Below are positions 1 to 13,414 of a DNA stretch of 64,000 bases, in pieces. The DNA comes from Leptospira sanjuanensis (GTDB taxonomy: Bacteria; Spirochaetota; Leptospiria; Leptospirales; Leptospiraceae). The notes below the pieces were generated by a model, which ran no database searches, was not told the origin of the DNA, and saw nothing but the letters and a program-made list of their open reading frames with translations. The position numbers and the translations under genes are program-made. The stretch covers positions 743,501-807,500 of the forward strand of contig NZ_JAIZBH010000001.1 of the NCBI RefSeq assembly GCF_022267375.1, in the 5' to 3' direction. Within the stretch, counting starts at the first letter, position 1; each line of letters begins with the position of its first letter.

Positions 1-321
1 TGCAATTTTTATGTCAAAATAAAGGAGGTTCGCTCCGGTAAAACAAGGAAGAATTCCGTCTTACAATCAGGGTTTTCGATTCTTAGGATTGTGTGAAAGC
101 GAAGTCGGACGGGAATTCGGAATAATATCCGCGAACAGAAACGAAGAATATTCAAAAAATCGAATCTACTTTTTCGAGACCGGAGCCTAACCGATCGACG
201 CGGCCGAACTCGAGGGGGTGCGAAGCGAAAACGGTCCGGAAAAAAATAATTTTTATTTCAAATCAGGCTTTGCAATCCCGATGCCGGAAGATCAAATGGA
301 GGCCCGATTTCAACGAAAAGA
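1..321. other. Upstream region of the histidine kinase gene
   Basis: No complete gene is seen in this stretch. The first 96 bases are open in frame 1 of the plus strand and end in TGA at 94-96, so they could be the last 31 codons of a gene that starts outside the window, but there is nothing recognisable in them. No minus-strand ATG occurs. Bases 60-95 resemble a sequence ahead of the gene starting at 53308 (TTACAATC, GGGTT, TTCTTAG and ATTGT in the same order and spacing). A GGAGG at 298-302 is too far from the ATG at 322 to be its ribosome site. Confidence 0.4.
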
Positions 322-2695
322 ATGCGTTTTAAAATACCCAACTTTTTAAAGATTCCGGTTGTTTCGGATGCCGAGAAAGACTTCTCCGTACGTTTGCTCT
401 ACGGAATCATGCTGGCTTGTTTGACGATCGCTTTGGGTTATCGGGTCTTGCATCCGATTTTAGCGGAAAAACCGAAGGCCGTATATATCGCTCCGTTTTT
501 GATCAGCGTGGCTGTCGTGATCTGTCACATGATCGCGAAAAGCGGAAGAATTCTTTTGGCGTCTCACGTTCTCGTCGGGATCGAATGGATCGCGGCCTTT
601 TCCCTGATGCTTCGGGAAGGAGCGACACAAACCGTCGCCTTTCCCTTTTGTCTGATTTTAATCCTGAGTTCGGCCTTGCTTTTGGGAATGCGGGCCGCGT
701 ATATTTATACGTTTTTGTCCATTGTCTTCAGCGTTGCGATCACGTATCTCGTGCAAAACGGAACCGTCAAACCTCCCGAGTCGCCGGGCGGTCCTTGGTC
801 CGCGATCCTCGGAGAAATTTCCGCCTTTCTGCTCGTAGCGATTCTGATGCGATATACTTTGGACGGATTTAGAAAGATAAAATCCGAATCGTCCGAAATT
901 CAACGTTATGCGAAATTGGGAGGCTGGAGTTTGGATACGAAAACTCTCGAACTCACACTGACCAAGGAATTTCAATATCTTCTCGGATACGAAAACGCAA
1001 AAGAATCGATAACACTTCCTTTATCCGTTTATATGGAGACGTATGTAGCGAACGAAACGGAAAAAAATCGGATTCTAAACGCTTTTTCCGAAAGTTTAAA
1101 GAAAAAGGACGAGCCCGATTTTTCCGTAGAGCTGACATATCAAGTCCGGAGGATAAACGGAGAAGGACGTTTTCTTTCCTTTCGAGGACAATTTCGCGAT
1201 TCCATAGTCGCATTCGGAACGGCGCAGGACATCACCGAAAAACATCTCGCGGAAGAAGCGCTCCGGCCCACGCAGGAAATCTATTCGAAAGTGTTTACTC
1301 TGAGTCCGATCGCTACTTCCATTTCCACCGCGGACGACGGCAAATATCTCGAAGTCAACGACAGCTTCTTAAAACTTTTCGGTTATACGAGAGAGGAAGT
1401 GATCGGAAAGACGAGTGTGGACTTGAAAATTTGGCCCGATCCGATCCTAAGAAAACAATATTTGGAAAAGATGATCCGGCAGGGGATCGTAGTCGACGAG
1501 GAAGTAATTCTTCAAGGGAAGAATGGTAAGGTCGTTCACACTGAATGTTACAGCGCGTTTGCGGAGATCAACGGAAAACTCTGCGCGATCAATCTCGTAA
1601 AAGATCTTTCGGAAAAGAAGGAAGCGGAATCTCTTCGAAGATTGAACCGGGAAATTTCCGATCAAAACGAGCTGATCGAAAAACAAAAACAGGAACTCGA
1701 GGGAATTCTCCGGGACTTAAAAAAAACGCAGAACCAATTGATCATCTCGGAGAAGATGGCCGCCTTAGGACAGTTAGTCGCAGGGATCGCGCACGAGATC
1801 AACAATCCGATCGGAGTCATCAAGGCGGCAAACGACTCGATCCAGAATTACTTCGAACGTTCCACGGATCGAATGACCCGTGTTTCGGGAATTCTCCGCG
1901 ACTTAAACAAATCGGTGTTAGACGAACTTTATCTTTTTCTGAAAAAGGGAAAAGAGGATCGGGAGATCGTTTCGCCGAAAGAGGCGCGGGTAAGAATCAA
2001 GGAATTGGAAATCAAACTCAAAACGAAAGGATTCGAAAATCCGCATTCTTCGGCTCAGGATTTGGTGGAATCCGGATTGGAGAATTCTCCCGACGAATTT
2101 CCGAATCTGTTTTCGGACAAGAACGCGCAAACCCTCCTGCACTTTGCAATCGAGGAAATCCAAGCGGCCCAAAGTTCCAAGCTGATCGACATGTCCGTGA
2201 ATCGGACTTCCAAGGTCGTTTACGCGCTCCGAAAGTTCACGCACTGGAGTGGTGAGGGAGTCAAAACCCCGGTCGTTCTAGCGGAAAGCATAGAAACGGT
2301 TCTTACGATCTATCAGAATCAACTCAAAGTGGGAGTGGAAATACATAGGGAATACGAGAACGTTCCGCCTATTCAAGGTTATGCGGACGATCTGATTCAC
2401 GTCTGGACGAATCTGGTTTATAACGCGGCTCAAGCGATGTCCTTTAAGGGAAGTATGACGATCGGAATCGCGCGCAAAGGAGATAACGACGTGGAAATCT
2501 CCGTAACGGATACGGGCCCGGGAATTCCGGTCTTGGTTCAGGAAAGAATTTTCGAGCCGTTCTTTACGACCAAGGCTCCCGGAGAAGGATCGGGACTCGG
2601 TTTGGACATCGCAAGACGGATCATCGAAACCCACGGAGGAACGATCCGCTTCGAGACTTCTTCCTCGGGAACCACGTTTTTTGTCCGTTTGCCGA

Positions 2696-2703
<8 letters not shown>
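322..2703 (+). CDS. Membrane PAS-domain sensor histidine kinase
   Basis: A 793-residue sensor kinase that should autophosphorylate on histidine and pass the phosphate to an unidentified response regulator. Residues about 20-180 hold five to six membrane segments. Two PAS domains follow (about 195-310, ending DITEKH, and about 320-440, ending DLSEKKEAE), then a coiled coil. The HisKA box reads GIAHEINNP with the phospho-acceptor at His491. The ATPase domain shows the N box (NLVYNAAQAM), DTGPGIP and a GSGLGLDIARR G2 box. About 110 residues separate the first HisKA helix from the rest, longer than usual. No receiver domain and no adjacent response regulator gene are present, so it is an orphan kinase. 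Its stop overlaps the end of the convergent FlaA-like gene by 8 bases. Confidence 0.92.
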
Positions 2704-3373
<670 letters not shown>

Positions 3374-3458
3374 AGAATCGGTTGACACGCTCCTTCCAAA
3401 GGTTTCCACTATCCGAATATCGTCAAAAAACTAATTTATCCAATCACAGGAGTGCAAA

Positions 3459-4553
<1,095 letters not shown>

Positions 4554-4575
4554 GAATTTCAAATTTACTGAATTG

Positions 4576-4607
4576 AAAAAAGCCCGGATTTTCCGGGCTT
4601 TTTTATT
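4576..4607 (+). terminator. Intrinsic terminator of the OmpL47-type gene
   Basis: A perfect 8-bp stem AGCCCGGA / TCCGGGCT (4581-4588 and 4592-4599) with a 3-base loop, preceded by an A run and followed by TTTTTTA. It lies 23 bases after the stop codon. The A and T runs extend the pairing further. Confidence 0.93.
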
Positions 4608-4639
4608 CTCTCGCGACGAGTTGCGGAACTGCGACAAGT

Positions 4640-5395
4640 ATGAATCAATTTTTCATCTTGGATTTTTTTCTTCCCGTTTGCTGCGAGTTCTGTGGAAGAT
4701 ACGATTTCTTTTCCTCAAAGATCGGAATCTGCAAATCTTGTCACCGCGAACAGGCAACGCATCCGATCGATCGACAAAGTTTATGCAAAATTTGTAAGGA
4801 ACCTTCGGCAAACGGAGAATGCGCCTTCTGTTTTTCGAGGAACGTGTTCTTTGAGGAATTGAAATTTCTGCACAGCCGAACTCCCTTTTTGGCAAAGGCG
4901 ATCAATTCGATCAAATTGAGGTCCGCCTATCTTCTTTCCGTTTATCTCTGTGTCGGATTAAAAAAAGAACTGAGATCTTGGAAAAACGTAAACTTTACGG
5001 GACTTGTCGCAATGCCTTCCACAAAGACGAAATGGTATTCCCCGAACAAAAAGAGAAGTTTCGAATCCTGCGACTTTGCGATCGGAAGAATCGGGAAAAT
5101 TCTTTCCATCCCTCGAATCGTGCCGATCGAAAAGATCAGTTTGGAAAAACAAGCCGGCAAAAGTTTTGCCGATCGTTTTATTCACGCAAGGCTTGCATTT
5201 CGAATCAAAGAAGAGTATAAGGGGAAGTTGAACGGAGACTATCTCGTGATCGACGACGTCTTTACGACGGGTGCGTCCGCAAATGAAATCGCGAGAATTC
5301 TGATCTCCAACGGAGCCTGTTCCGTTCGAATTTTGACCTTGATCCGAACGGAAGGAAAGGAACGGCTTTTGAAAAAAGACGTTACAAATGTTTAG
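4640..5395 (+). CDS. ComF-family phosphoribosyltransferase-like protein
   Basis: A 251-residue ComF/GntX-type protein. The N-terminus carries two CxxC zinc-ribbon-like pairs (CEFC, CKSC, later CKIC and CAFC, residues about 15-70). The C-terminus holds the phosphoribosyl-pyrophosphate loop 'YLVIDDVFTTGASANE' (about residues 210-225). ComF proteins are associated with DNA uptake in some bacteria, but the family is also found in species not known to be competent, so the role here is open. It lies 25 bases before dinB in the same direction and may be co-transcribed with it. Confidence 0.85.
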   Translation: MNQFFILDFFLPVCCEFCGRYDFFSSKIGICKSCHREQATHPIDRQSLCKICKEPSANGECAFCFSRNVFFEELKFLHSRTPFLAKAINSIKLRSAYLLSVYLCVGLKKELRSWKNVNFTGLVAMPSTKTKWYSPNKKRSFESCDFAIGRIGKILSIPRIVPIEKISLEKQAGKSFADRFIHARLAFRIKEEYKGKLNGDYLVIDDVFTTGASANEIARILISNGACSVRILTLIRTEGKERLLKKDVTNV

Positions 5396-5420
5396 CAGTT
5401 TATAGTCTGACCGAAACCGT

Positions 5421-6509
<1,089 letters not shown>

Positions 6510-6591
6510 TATTCTAAATTTAGAATGATCCGTTTTTGACCGACCGAAAATCGTTTCGATTGCCTGCATTTACGGTCGGAATATTAAAAAC

Positions 6592-6614
6592 GCTCTGATC
6601 GTATCGATCAGAGC
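6592..6614 (-). terminator. Intrinsic terminator of the sigma/FecR/OMP operon
   Basis: A perfect 10-bp inverted repeat GCTCTGATCG / CGATCAGAGC around a TAT loop. Read on the minus strand it is followed by GTTTTTAATATT. It contains the stop codon of the preceding gene (6608-6610), so the stem begins inside the coding region. Confidence 0.8.
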
Positions 6615-7588
6615 TTGAATCCGAAGTTGATCGCGAAGGCCGGTTCGCTGAATCGATACGAACGCGCGGACGCGATCAATTCCGTTTGTCTGTATTGGAC
6701 ATTCGCATTCAAAAAATAAGAATCGGATTCCCATTGAAATCCGGTTCCCACAAACAAAACCGTTTGTAGAACGGAGCCGGAATAGATTCCGCTCTGATAA
6801 CTTTTTCCGATTCCGAATCCGGTTTGTACGAACCAAAACAACGAATCGGAAATCGGAACGTAGTATTTTGCGCTCGGCAAAAGGGAAAGGGTTTCGATTC
6901 GAAACGGACTACCTGCCTGCCGATTCCGTTTGAAATCGCCGAAATGCGGATCGGTCCAAACTCCGAAATTTGCAAGTCCCGCAAGATTTTGATATTCCGG
7001 CAAAGAATTGAGATTGGCGCTCGAAAGAATGCCGAGAAACGGAGATAGGCTTCGATCCGGAAAGGAAAACGAGCTTTGTTCCAAACCGAGAGAAAAACCG
7101 AGATTTCTGGTTTTGCGATATTCTCCGGAAACGGAAATCGTTCGGACTTCGACCGTATATTTTTTCTCTAAGTAGGGATCGATATTTACGACTGTGGTGA
7201 AAAAATCAAAGACATTGTAACCTCGGCTGACGTCGGGTTTATCCGCGACGTTCGCCCTCCATTCGGAAAATCCGATGGAAAAGTAGAACTTTTTAATATT
7301 CTTAAGTTCTTCCTTCGGCGGTTCGGATTTTTTGACTTCGGCAATGAGAATTTTTTCGACCGCCGTTAAATCGATTTTTTCCGTTTTACCGGTTTCTTCC
7401 TCCACTAAGACGTGATCTTCGCGTAGGGAAGTTTTCACGTTTTCCAGCGTTCTTCCGTCCTTTAAAAGAATCGTGTCGGCTTTGATTTTTCCCGCATGTA
7501 GCAAGAAATAAAGACAACAAAGGCCCGGAAAAAGAGCCGTAATTTTTCCGATGGAATTCTTAAACCGCATTTGCTCCGAATCGTTCAA
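6608..7588 (-). CDS. Putative outer-membrane protein with N-terminal LKDG module
   Basis: A 326-residue exported protein of unknown function. A signal peptide (about residues 18-38, ending HAGKIKA) is followed by a small module 'ILLKDGRTLENV...VEEETGKTEKIDLTAVEKILI' (about 40-85), then about 225 residues of alternating aromatic and polar strands ending AFAINFGFKL, which suits a beta barrel with a C-terminal insertion signature. The LKDG module resembles the C-terminus of the upstream FecR-type protein. The gene overlaps that protein by 4 bases (ATGA), so the two are translationally coupled. It may be the target or partner of the sigma/anti-sigma pair; this is inference from arrangement. Confidence 0.65.
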   Translation of the reverse strand: MNDSEQMRFKNSIGKITALFPGLCCLYFLLHAGKIKADTILLKDGRTLENVKTSLREDHVLVEEETGKTEKIDLTAVEKILIAEVKKSEPPKEELKNIKKFYFSIGFSEWRANVADKPDVSRGYNVFDFFTTVVNIDPYLEKKYTVEVRTISVSGEYRKTRNLGFSLGLEQSSFSFPDRSLSPFLGILSSANLNSLPEYQNLAGLANFGVWTDPHFGDFKRNRQAGSPFRIETLSLLPSAKYYVPISDSLFWFVQTGFGIGKSYQSGIYSGSVLQTVLFVGTGFQWESDSYFLNANVQYRQTELIASARSYRFSEPAFAINFGFKL

Positions 7589-8943
7589 AACGAGATCGAC
7601 TCAACTTCTTTGGATGAGACCGTTTTTTTTCTGCCTTCGATTTCGACGACGTATTTGTCACCGTATTGAGTTACGCTTCCTTTGAGTTCCGTCCCGTCCT
7701 TGAGTCGAATCGTTTTGTTTCCTAAGCGCACGGGTTGTGCGGGTTCTTCTTTTTTGGTTTTGGGTAGGCGTTCGGTCGACTCTGGAAATTTAGAAATCGA
7801 GAATGTTTCCGGTTTCTTTTCGATTTTCGGAGGAAGTTCTATATCGGCGGACTTTGAATTTTCCGATCGCTCCGAAAAACGTTCCAAATTTTGAATGTGT
7901 TCCTTGCTTAGGACGGTCGGTTTCTTGCCGGATAAATCGGTTTCGATTTTCTTTTGGATTTTTTCCAGAAGAAGAGAAGTTTTCCGCGGATCCATATTCG
8001 TTTTTTCTAAAATGGAAAGAGAGTCTTCGGAAGAATCGTTCGTAAACGAGAGCGAATCGGTTTCCAGCGATGCGTTCGAGATTCTCGTTTGAAACACGTC
8101 TTTAAATACTTCTTCGAGCGATAGTTTCAATTTCGGATCGTTTTTGATCATCGTTGCTTCCGATTCGCGTATGGACGTTTCCAAACCCGCATTAAGCACG
8201 AAAGGAAGCAGATATCGAACTCCCGAACGGATTTCCGCAGCCCCGTCCCAAACATCGATCTTGAATCCTCCTTCTTCCTTTTGAATCCACACCTTGGTTC
8301 CGGTCAATCGGATCGAGGTTCCGTCGATGTAGAGAGTCGTCTTTCCTTGCGGATCGGAAATGACTTCGTTTAACAAAAGATTTCCTTTTTGCAGAAAGAG
8401 GGAAAGTTTATATCCTTCCGTTTTACTTTCTTCGATCGATTTTGCCAGATTTAAAACTCGAATCTTCGAGTTCGGAAAGATTCTGAAATGGACGCTTCCT
8501 GCCGCTCCGTCGATCTTTACATCGCAAAAGGAGTTTGGATCGGTTTGAATCCAATCCGAAAGAAGTTTTTCCCGAGCGCAGTTCCCCGAGACTTCCATCG
8601 GAATCCCTTCCGTAGATTGTGTCGTTTTTGTTCTGAAAATCAAAGTCAGAGAGACCACTAGAAAGACCAACGCCGCGGCGGCTAAAAACGGATTTCTATA
8701 GTTTGCTTGAAGGAGTCTTGTTTTACCGGATTGTTTCGCGTTTTCGAAAAGAAGTTTTTCGAGTTCGAGTTTGTGTTCTTTCAAACCGGCTTGTGTTCGA
8801 ATGTAGTTTTCGTATCTTCGTTTGAGTTCCGGATCGAGATCGATGATTTCGTTTAATTTCCGATTCTCCTCTTGTGTCGTTTCGCCGAAGAGAAATAAAG
8901 ACATCAGTTCTTCGAATTCTTCGTGTAGATCTTTTCTTTCCAT
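7585..8943 (-). CDS. FecR-type anti-sigma / signal transducer
   Basis: A 452-residue single-pass membrane protein. The cytoplasmic N-terminus (about 1-80) resembles an anti-sigma domain (HEEFEELMSLFLFGETTQEENRKLNEII). A membrane helix at about 84-103 (FLAAAALVFLVVSLTLIF) is followed by a FecR domain (about 150-260, 'GSVHFRIFPNSKIRVLNL...LFLQKGNLLLNEV...TLYIDGTSIRLTGTKVWIQ'), a charged linker and a C-terminal module 'IRLKDGTELKGSVTQ...GRKKTVSSKEVESI'. It should bind and hold the ECF sigma factor encoded just upstream and respond to an envelope signal. It overlaps the next gene by 4 bases and follows the sigma gene by 2. Confidence 0.85.
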   Translation of the reverse strand: MERKDLHEEFEELMSLFLFGETTQEENRKLNEIIDLDPELKRRYENYIRTQAGLKEHKLELEKLLFENAKQSGKTRLLQANYRNPFLAAAALVFLVVSLTLIFRTKTTQSTEGIPMEVSGNCAREKLLSDWIQTDPNSFCDVKIDGAAGSVHFRIFPNSKIRVLNLAKSIEESKTEGYKLSLFLQKGNLLLNEVISDPQGKTTLYIDGTSIRLTGTKVWIQKEEGGFKIDVWDGAAEIRSGVRYLLPFVLNAGLETSIRESEATMIKNDPKLKLSLEEVFKDVFQTRISNASLETDSLSFTNDSSEDSLSILEKTNMDPRKTSLLLEKIQKKIETDLSGKKPTVLSKEHIQNLERFSERSENSKSADIELPPKIEKKPETFSISKFPESTERLPKTKKEEPAQPVRLGNKTIRLKDGTELKGSVTQYGDKYVVEIEGRKKTVSSKEVESISF

Positions 8944-8945
8944 AA

Positions 8946-9467
8946 TTACAAAGCCACTTTTCTTCTTTCTAATTCTTCTCTGAGCAGATCCAACGCTTTT
9001 AACAGTTTTCTGCTGACGGTCCTCGTTGAAATGTTTAACGCCTGTGATGTTTTCTCCAAAGTGTAGTTGTTGATTTCTTTTAACAAAATAATGCTTTTTT
9101 CGGGTTCGGGAAGAGAAGAGATTACCTCTCTCAATTCTTCCTCTACGATTTTCGCCTCGACGTTTTTGATAAAGTCGTCTTCCACTCGAAAGGTCTCGAT
9201 CGGTCCGTCTCCCTGTAATAACAGATCTTTCTTCCGATTTTTTCTATACGTAAAGTAAGTATTTTTTGCGATCGCAGCCGCCCAAGTATAAAAGCTTCCT
9301 CTTTCGGGAGTGAAATTAGGAAATGCTTTGTAAAGATTCAAAAAAACTTCCTGAGCGATGTCTTCCACTTCTTCCGGATCCGAAGCGAGAAATCGAATCA
9401 CCTTATAGATGGAATCTTTGTAGTTTCGATAAAACAGGGAAAAATCGTGATCTTGACTTAACTTCAT
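8946..9467 (-). CDS. ECF-type RNA polymerase sigma factor
   Basis: An extracytoplasmic-function sigma factor of 173 residues. Region 2 is clear ([31 protein letters not shown], then [19 protein letters not shown]), as is the region 4 helix-turn-helix ([48 protein letters not shown]). It directs polymerase to a small set of promoters and is probably restrained by the FecR-type protein encoded 2 bases downstream. I chose the ATG at 9467 (MKLSQDHDF); a GTG at 9497 would add 10 residues, and neither has a strong ribosome site. Confidence 0.9.
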   Translation of the reverse strand: MKLSQDHDFSLFYRNYKDSIYKVIRFLASDPEEVEDIAQEVFLNLYKAFPNFTPERGSFYTWAAAIAKNTYFTYRKNRKKDLLLQGDGPIETFRVEDDFIKNVEAKIVEEELREVISSLPEPEKSIILLKEINNYTLEKTSQALNISTRTVSRKLLKALDLLREELERRKVAL

Positions 9468-9809
9468 TTTAACCCGTTGGATACAAATAGGAAACACAGC
9501 TCCGATCGGAAGTCGACCGAGGATAATTTCATTTTTTGCATGATGGAAATAGAATACGATTTAGATCGAGGCATAAATTTTTCGGAATCCTCTACTTTAT
9601 CTTTTGAGAAGAAGAAATTCTTTCCTGTGGCATTTTGATATTGCAAAAGAAAATATTTTATAATTTGCATATTGAACATGACATTGATTTTCATTGAGAA
9701 TTTAAAATAAGAACACAGAAAGGGGCGTAACGCTCCTTTCTGTGTTCTGCTTGCGGGAAAGATCGGATCCTTTCCGGATTTCATAGGTTCCGAAATGTTC
9801 GGACTTCTT
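9468..9809. other. Intergenic region upstream of the sigma gene
   Basis: No gene is supported here. It should hold the promoter of the sigma operon (minus strand) and contains the terminator of the lipoprotein gene at 9710-9748. The part around 9600-9720 is AT-rich. Confidence 0.5.
9710..9748 (-). terminator. Intrinsic terminator of the lipoprotein gene
   Basis: A long hairpin: AGAACACAGAAAGG pairs with CCTTTCTGTGTTCT, and the inner GGCG TAA CGCT extends the stem to about 18 pairs with one G-T wobble. Read on the minus strand it is followed by TATTTTAAATT. It lies about 60 bases after the lipoprotein stop. It could also act bidirectionally, but the T-rich tail favours the minus strand. Confidence 0.8.
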
Positions 9810-11132
9810 TCACTTCGTCTGACTTAGGATCGTCGGTAAGCGAAAGATCAGGTTTTTTCTCGCGGTGTTTGTCAGGTTATCCGATCCGCTCGTTGCGTTC
9901 GGTCTGTCCGCCGCGTCCGATTGCGGAGAAAATACGTTGTCTCCGGCTGCGGAGTCCCAGAAGAGGACTTTATCTACGGAGACGTTGAACAGAAGGCTTC
10001 CGCTCGTTCCTTTCGAAGCGTCAAGGTCGACTACAAGAATGTAAGGATCGTTTGTCCCCAAGGAGGCCGCGGATGCAGGAGTTCTAAATTTCAGTTTTTT
10101 CGACTTATCCGTAGTCGCGACACTACCGATCGGTGCGTTTAGGAAGTCGTTCGGTCTTGTAAATTGTTCCTGTGACCCGATCCCGTTGATAAAAGAACCG
10201 CTTCCAGAATCTACGAATCCTTCGAGAAAATTACAGCCCATACGCGGCGTTCTTTTTTCCTCGACGGTTGCGAGATCCTGGAATATAAAACTTGGACTCG
10301 TCATGTAAGACGCGTAACAGTCTTTCGTAAAGATCGGAGAAACGACATCGCCTCTTTCCGCATTTCCCCAAACGACGCCGGAAGCGCCGGGACTTCCCGC
10401 AGGCGGTGTGATTCCTTCGATTTTCGGGTTATTCAATACTAGATCCACATATCGATAGGAATTTTCGGTGACGTCGGCGGATTTAAAATAATATGTAAAC
10501 GCTCTTGCTACGACGCCTACTCGATCATAGTCTCCTCTTTCACTCTCAGGAATTTGTCGAATTGGAATTGAGATCGGATTTGCTTTTTCGATCTGAGTAA
10601 TTCCCGCAGGAAAAAATCCAGGACAAGGACCGACGTTCGGCATCATGAGATTGAGTATTCCAAGCATTCCCGCGATGTCAAAGGAAACAAAATTAGCATT
10701 TTCTAATGTCTCTTTTCCTCTTTCGGGACCGCCTTTCGCGACGGATTTATAGGCTACGATTTTGCAGACTTGAATTCCCACTGCTTCGGGGGTTAAAAAC
10801 TTATCATTGAATCCATCACCGGCCCCGTCTCCGTACGTTTGCGGATCTTCCCCGCCCAAATCCGTTAGAAATCCGGAACCTACTCCGATCGAGTTCGGAA
10901 GAGTTAAAAAATGGGAAGAATCTTGAGTTCTTGCCGCGAGCAAACCGTTTGTATTGGAAAAATTAAATGTCGCCGTTCCGTTCGGTCCGTTTAAAACCGA
11001 AGCGGCCAACAACAGCTCCAAGGTATCGTCCTTTTTATCCTTCTTGCAACTCGTGATCGTGAACAACAATGCGGTTACAAAAGCCGTAACCTGTATCATT
11101 CTTCCGTTATGTTTCTTTTTATTTTGTTTCAT
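9810..11132 (-). CDS. Leptospiral lipoprotein of unknown function
   Basis: A 440-residue lipoprotein that I cannot assign to a named family. The N-terminus is basic, then hydrophobic, with a lipobox TITSC and lipid attachment at Cys29, followed by a Lys/Asp-rich tether (KKDKKDD). The mature part contains 'LELLLAASVLNG', a feature common in leptospiral lipoproteins, and long beta-rich stretches (for example the region around 'DPYILVVDLDASKGTSGSLLFNVSVDKVLFWDSAAGDN'). There are few cysteines. It is probably anchored in the outer membrane. It is transcribed alone: a promoter region of about 370 bases lies upstream and a strong terminator downstream. Confidence 0.8.
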   Translation of the reverse strand: MKQNKKKHNGRMIQVTAFVTALLFTITSCKKDKKDDTLELLLAASVLNGPNGTATFNFSNTNGLLAARTQDSSHFLTLPNSIGVGSGFLTDLGGEDPQTYGDGAGDGFNDKFLTPEAVGIQVCKIVAYKSVAKGGPERGKETLENANFVSFDIAGMLGILNLMMPNVGPCPGFFPAGITQIEKANPISIPIRQIPESERGDYDRVGVVARAFTYYFKSADVTENSYRYVDLVLNNPKIEGITPPAGSPGASGVVWGNAERGDVVSPIFTKDCYASYMTSPSFIFQDLATVEEKRTPRMGCNFLEGFVDSGSGSFINGIGSQEQFTRPNDFLNAPIGSVATTDKSKKLKFRTPASAASLGTNDPYILVVDLDASKGTSGSLLFNVSVDKVLFWDSAAGDNVFSPQSDAADRPNATSGSDNLTNTARKNLIFRLPTILSQTK

Positions 11133-11508
<376 letters not shown>

Positions 11509-13389
11509 TTATTTCCACTTTTCTAATATACGTAGAATATCGTTTCCGAATTTTTCAACCTTGGCGGAACCCATTCCTTTGATGAGGGAAAGTTCTTCCG
11601 TCGTTTCGGGCATGGCTTTTGCGATCTGAACGATGACCGGATTTTGAAGCACCATAAACTTCTTCCACTTTCTGCGCCTTGCTTCTCGATCCCGATAATT
11701 CTTTAATTCCTGGATTACGTTTTTTGCGGGAAGGGATTTTTTTTCGGCGTCGGTTTGTTCGTTCGGATCCTTTTTTTTGCGCGGAGTTCTAACGATTACG
11801 GTCGATGCGAGAATGAGTTTCGGATATTTATCTCCGACGATTCTGACTTTTTTTTCCGCGATCCATTCGTCGAGAGTCTTTAAGATCGCTTCTTCCGGAA
11901 CGGATCGCAGCGATCCGTATTGGGATAAACGATCCAATTTCTTTCTGAGAATTTCGTTCGATCTCGAGCCGCGCAGAACTCCCGCGATCATTCGTTTGCC
12001 GAATTTGCCGGGGATTTGTTCGAGAACTTCCTCGATCGTATTCAATTCTTCGTCCGAAAAATCGTATCGTTCCTTTTCTTCCCTTTTTTGTTTTTTATCC
12101 TCTTCGCGTTTTAGGAATCGTTCTCTTCCGTTTTCCGCAGAAGAATTCGGAGTTTCCTTTTCCAAACAGATGTCGCAGGTTTCGCAAGCGGAAATTTCCT
12201 CTCCGAAATACGAACAAAGTATCTGCTGACGGCACTTGCCGGAAATTGCATATTCTTTCACGAAAGAAAGAAGAGTTTCTCCACCCTTACGGTTGCTTTC
12301 CTTTCCGATGATAAAACTCTGCGTCACGAGATCGGACGGGTGATAAAAGAGAATACAATCCGAGGACTTTCCGTCCCGTCCCGCTCTTCCCGCTTCCTGA
12401 TAATAACTTTCCAATGATGCGGGAGATTGATAGTGGACCACAAGGCGGACATCGGGACTGTCGAGTCCCATTCCGAACGCGTTCGTTGCGACAAGAACGT
12501 TCGTCTTCCCCGCGCTGTAACCGTCCTGCGTTTTTTCCCTGCTGGAATCCGTTCTTCCCGCGTGATACTTTCCGACTTTGAATCCGTTCTTCTTTAGAAA
12601 TTCGTAAACCGATTCCACCTTTTGTCTTGTCGCGCAGTAGACGATCGCTCTTCCGCTCGCGGTTTTTTGAAAGTTCCCTTGGATGAGAAGTTTGAGAAGT
12701 TCGCTTTCTCTCGAGGTTTCGTTTTGCGGAAATCGGATCGAGAAGTTGAGATTTTCGCGATAAAAACTTCCTTTGATCAGATTCGGTTCTTTTAAACCGA
12801 GAGAATCCGATATGTCTTTGACGACTCGGGACGTTGCTGTGGCGGTTAACGCGATGATTGGAATCTTTTTCGGAAATTTATTTCTCAGTTCGTAGAGTTT
12901 GCGGTATTCCGGCCGGAAGTCGTGCCCCCATTGGGAAACGCAATGCGCTTCGTCGACCGCGATTCTTCCCAAAGGAAGTTTGGGAAGAATTTCGAATACT
13001 TGTCTGCTCAGCGCTTTTTCGGGGGAAAGATAAAGGATGCGGATTTTGCCCGTGGCGGCGCGGCTCAAAATTCTCAATTGTTCGAGATCGTCCTGCGTCG
13101 AGTTGCAGTATTCGGCGGCGATCCCTTTCGCTTTGAGGGAATCGACTTGATCCTTCATCAACGCGATCAACGGAGAAATGACGAGCGTTAAAGTCGATTC
13201 GTCTAGAACCGCGGGCAATTGATAGATCAGCGATTTTCCTCCTCCGGTGGGAAGAATGACCAACGTATCGTTCCCGACTAGAACGGATTCGATCGCTTCT
13301 CTTTGACCTTTGCGGAAACGGGGCAGCCCCCATACTTCCTTCAAAGAAGATTCTAAATTTTGAATGTGATTGTTTTCCGGCGAATTCAT
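11509..13389 (-). CDS. recQ: ATP-dependent DNA helicase RecQ
   Basis: A 626-residue RecQ helicase, close to the usual bacterial length of about 610. It shows the Q-motif region, Walker A (TGGGKS, residues 48-53), the DEAH box at 146-149 ([18 protein letters not shown]), motif VI ([10 protein letters not shown]), the zinc-binding cysteines of the RQC region ([13 protein letters not shown]...CETCDIC), and a C-terminal HRDC domain (about 545-626, '[23 protein letters not shown]'-like). It unwinds DNA 3' to 5' in recombination and fork repair. It is the last gene of the 16557-11509 operon, 25 bases after mnmC. Confidence 0.96.
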   Translation of the reverse strand: MNSPENNHIQNLESSLKEVWGLPRFRKGQREAIESVLVGNDTLVILPTGGGKSLIYQLPAVLDESTLTLVISPLIALMKDQVDSLKAKGIAAEYCNSTQDDLEQLRILSRAATGKIRILYLSPEKALSRQVFEILPKLPLGRIAVDEAHCVSQWGHDFRPEYRKLYELRNKFPKKIPIIALTATATSRVVKDISDSLGLKEPNLIKGSFYRENLNFSIRFPQNETSRESELLKLLIQGNFQKTASGRAIVYCATRQKVESVYEFLKKNGFKVGKYHAGRTDSSREKTQDGYSAGKTNVLVATNAFGMGLDSPDVRLVVHYQSPASLESYYQEAGRAGRDGKSSDCILFYHPSDLVTQSFIIGKESNRKGGETLLSFVKEYAISGKCRQQILCSYFGEEISACETCDICLEKETPNSSAENGRERFLKREEDKKQKREEKERYDFSDEELNTIEEVLEQIPGKFGKRMIAGVLRGSRSNEILRKKLDRLSQYGSLRSVPEEAILKTLDEWIAEKKVRIVGDKYPKLILASTVIVRTPRKKKDPNEQTDAEKKSLPAKNVIQELKNYRDREARRRKWKKFMVLQNPVIVQIAKAMPETTEELSLIKGMGSAKVEKFGNDILRILEKWK

Positions 13390-13414
13390 CGAATTAAGTT
13401 ACCGCGAACTCATC

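Noticed and set aside
1545..2255. A 236-codon plus-strand frame inside the histidine kinase gene
   Set aside because: It is an alternative frame of the kinase, and the kinase motifs are in the longer frame.
6511..6526. Palindrome ATTCTAAATTTAGAAT after dinB, similar to the PerR-like boxes
   Set aside because: It keeps the half-site but not the TTAGAATnATTCTAA arrangement, and it lies between two convergent transcripts, not upstream of a gene.
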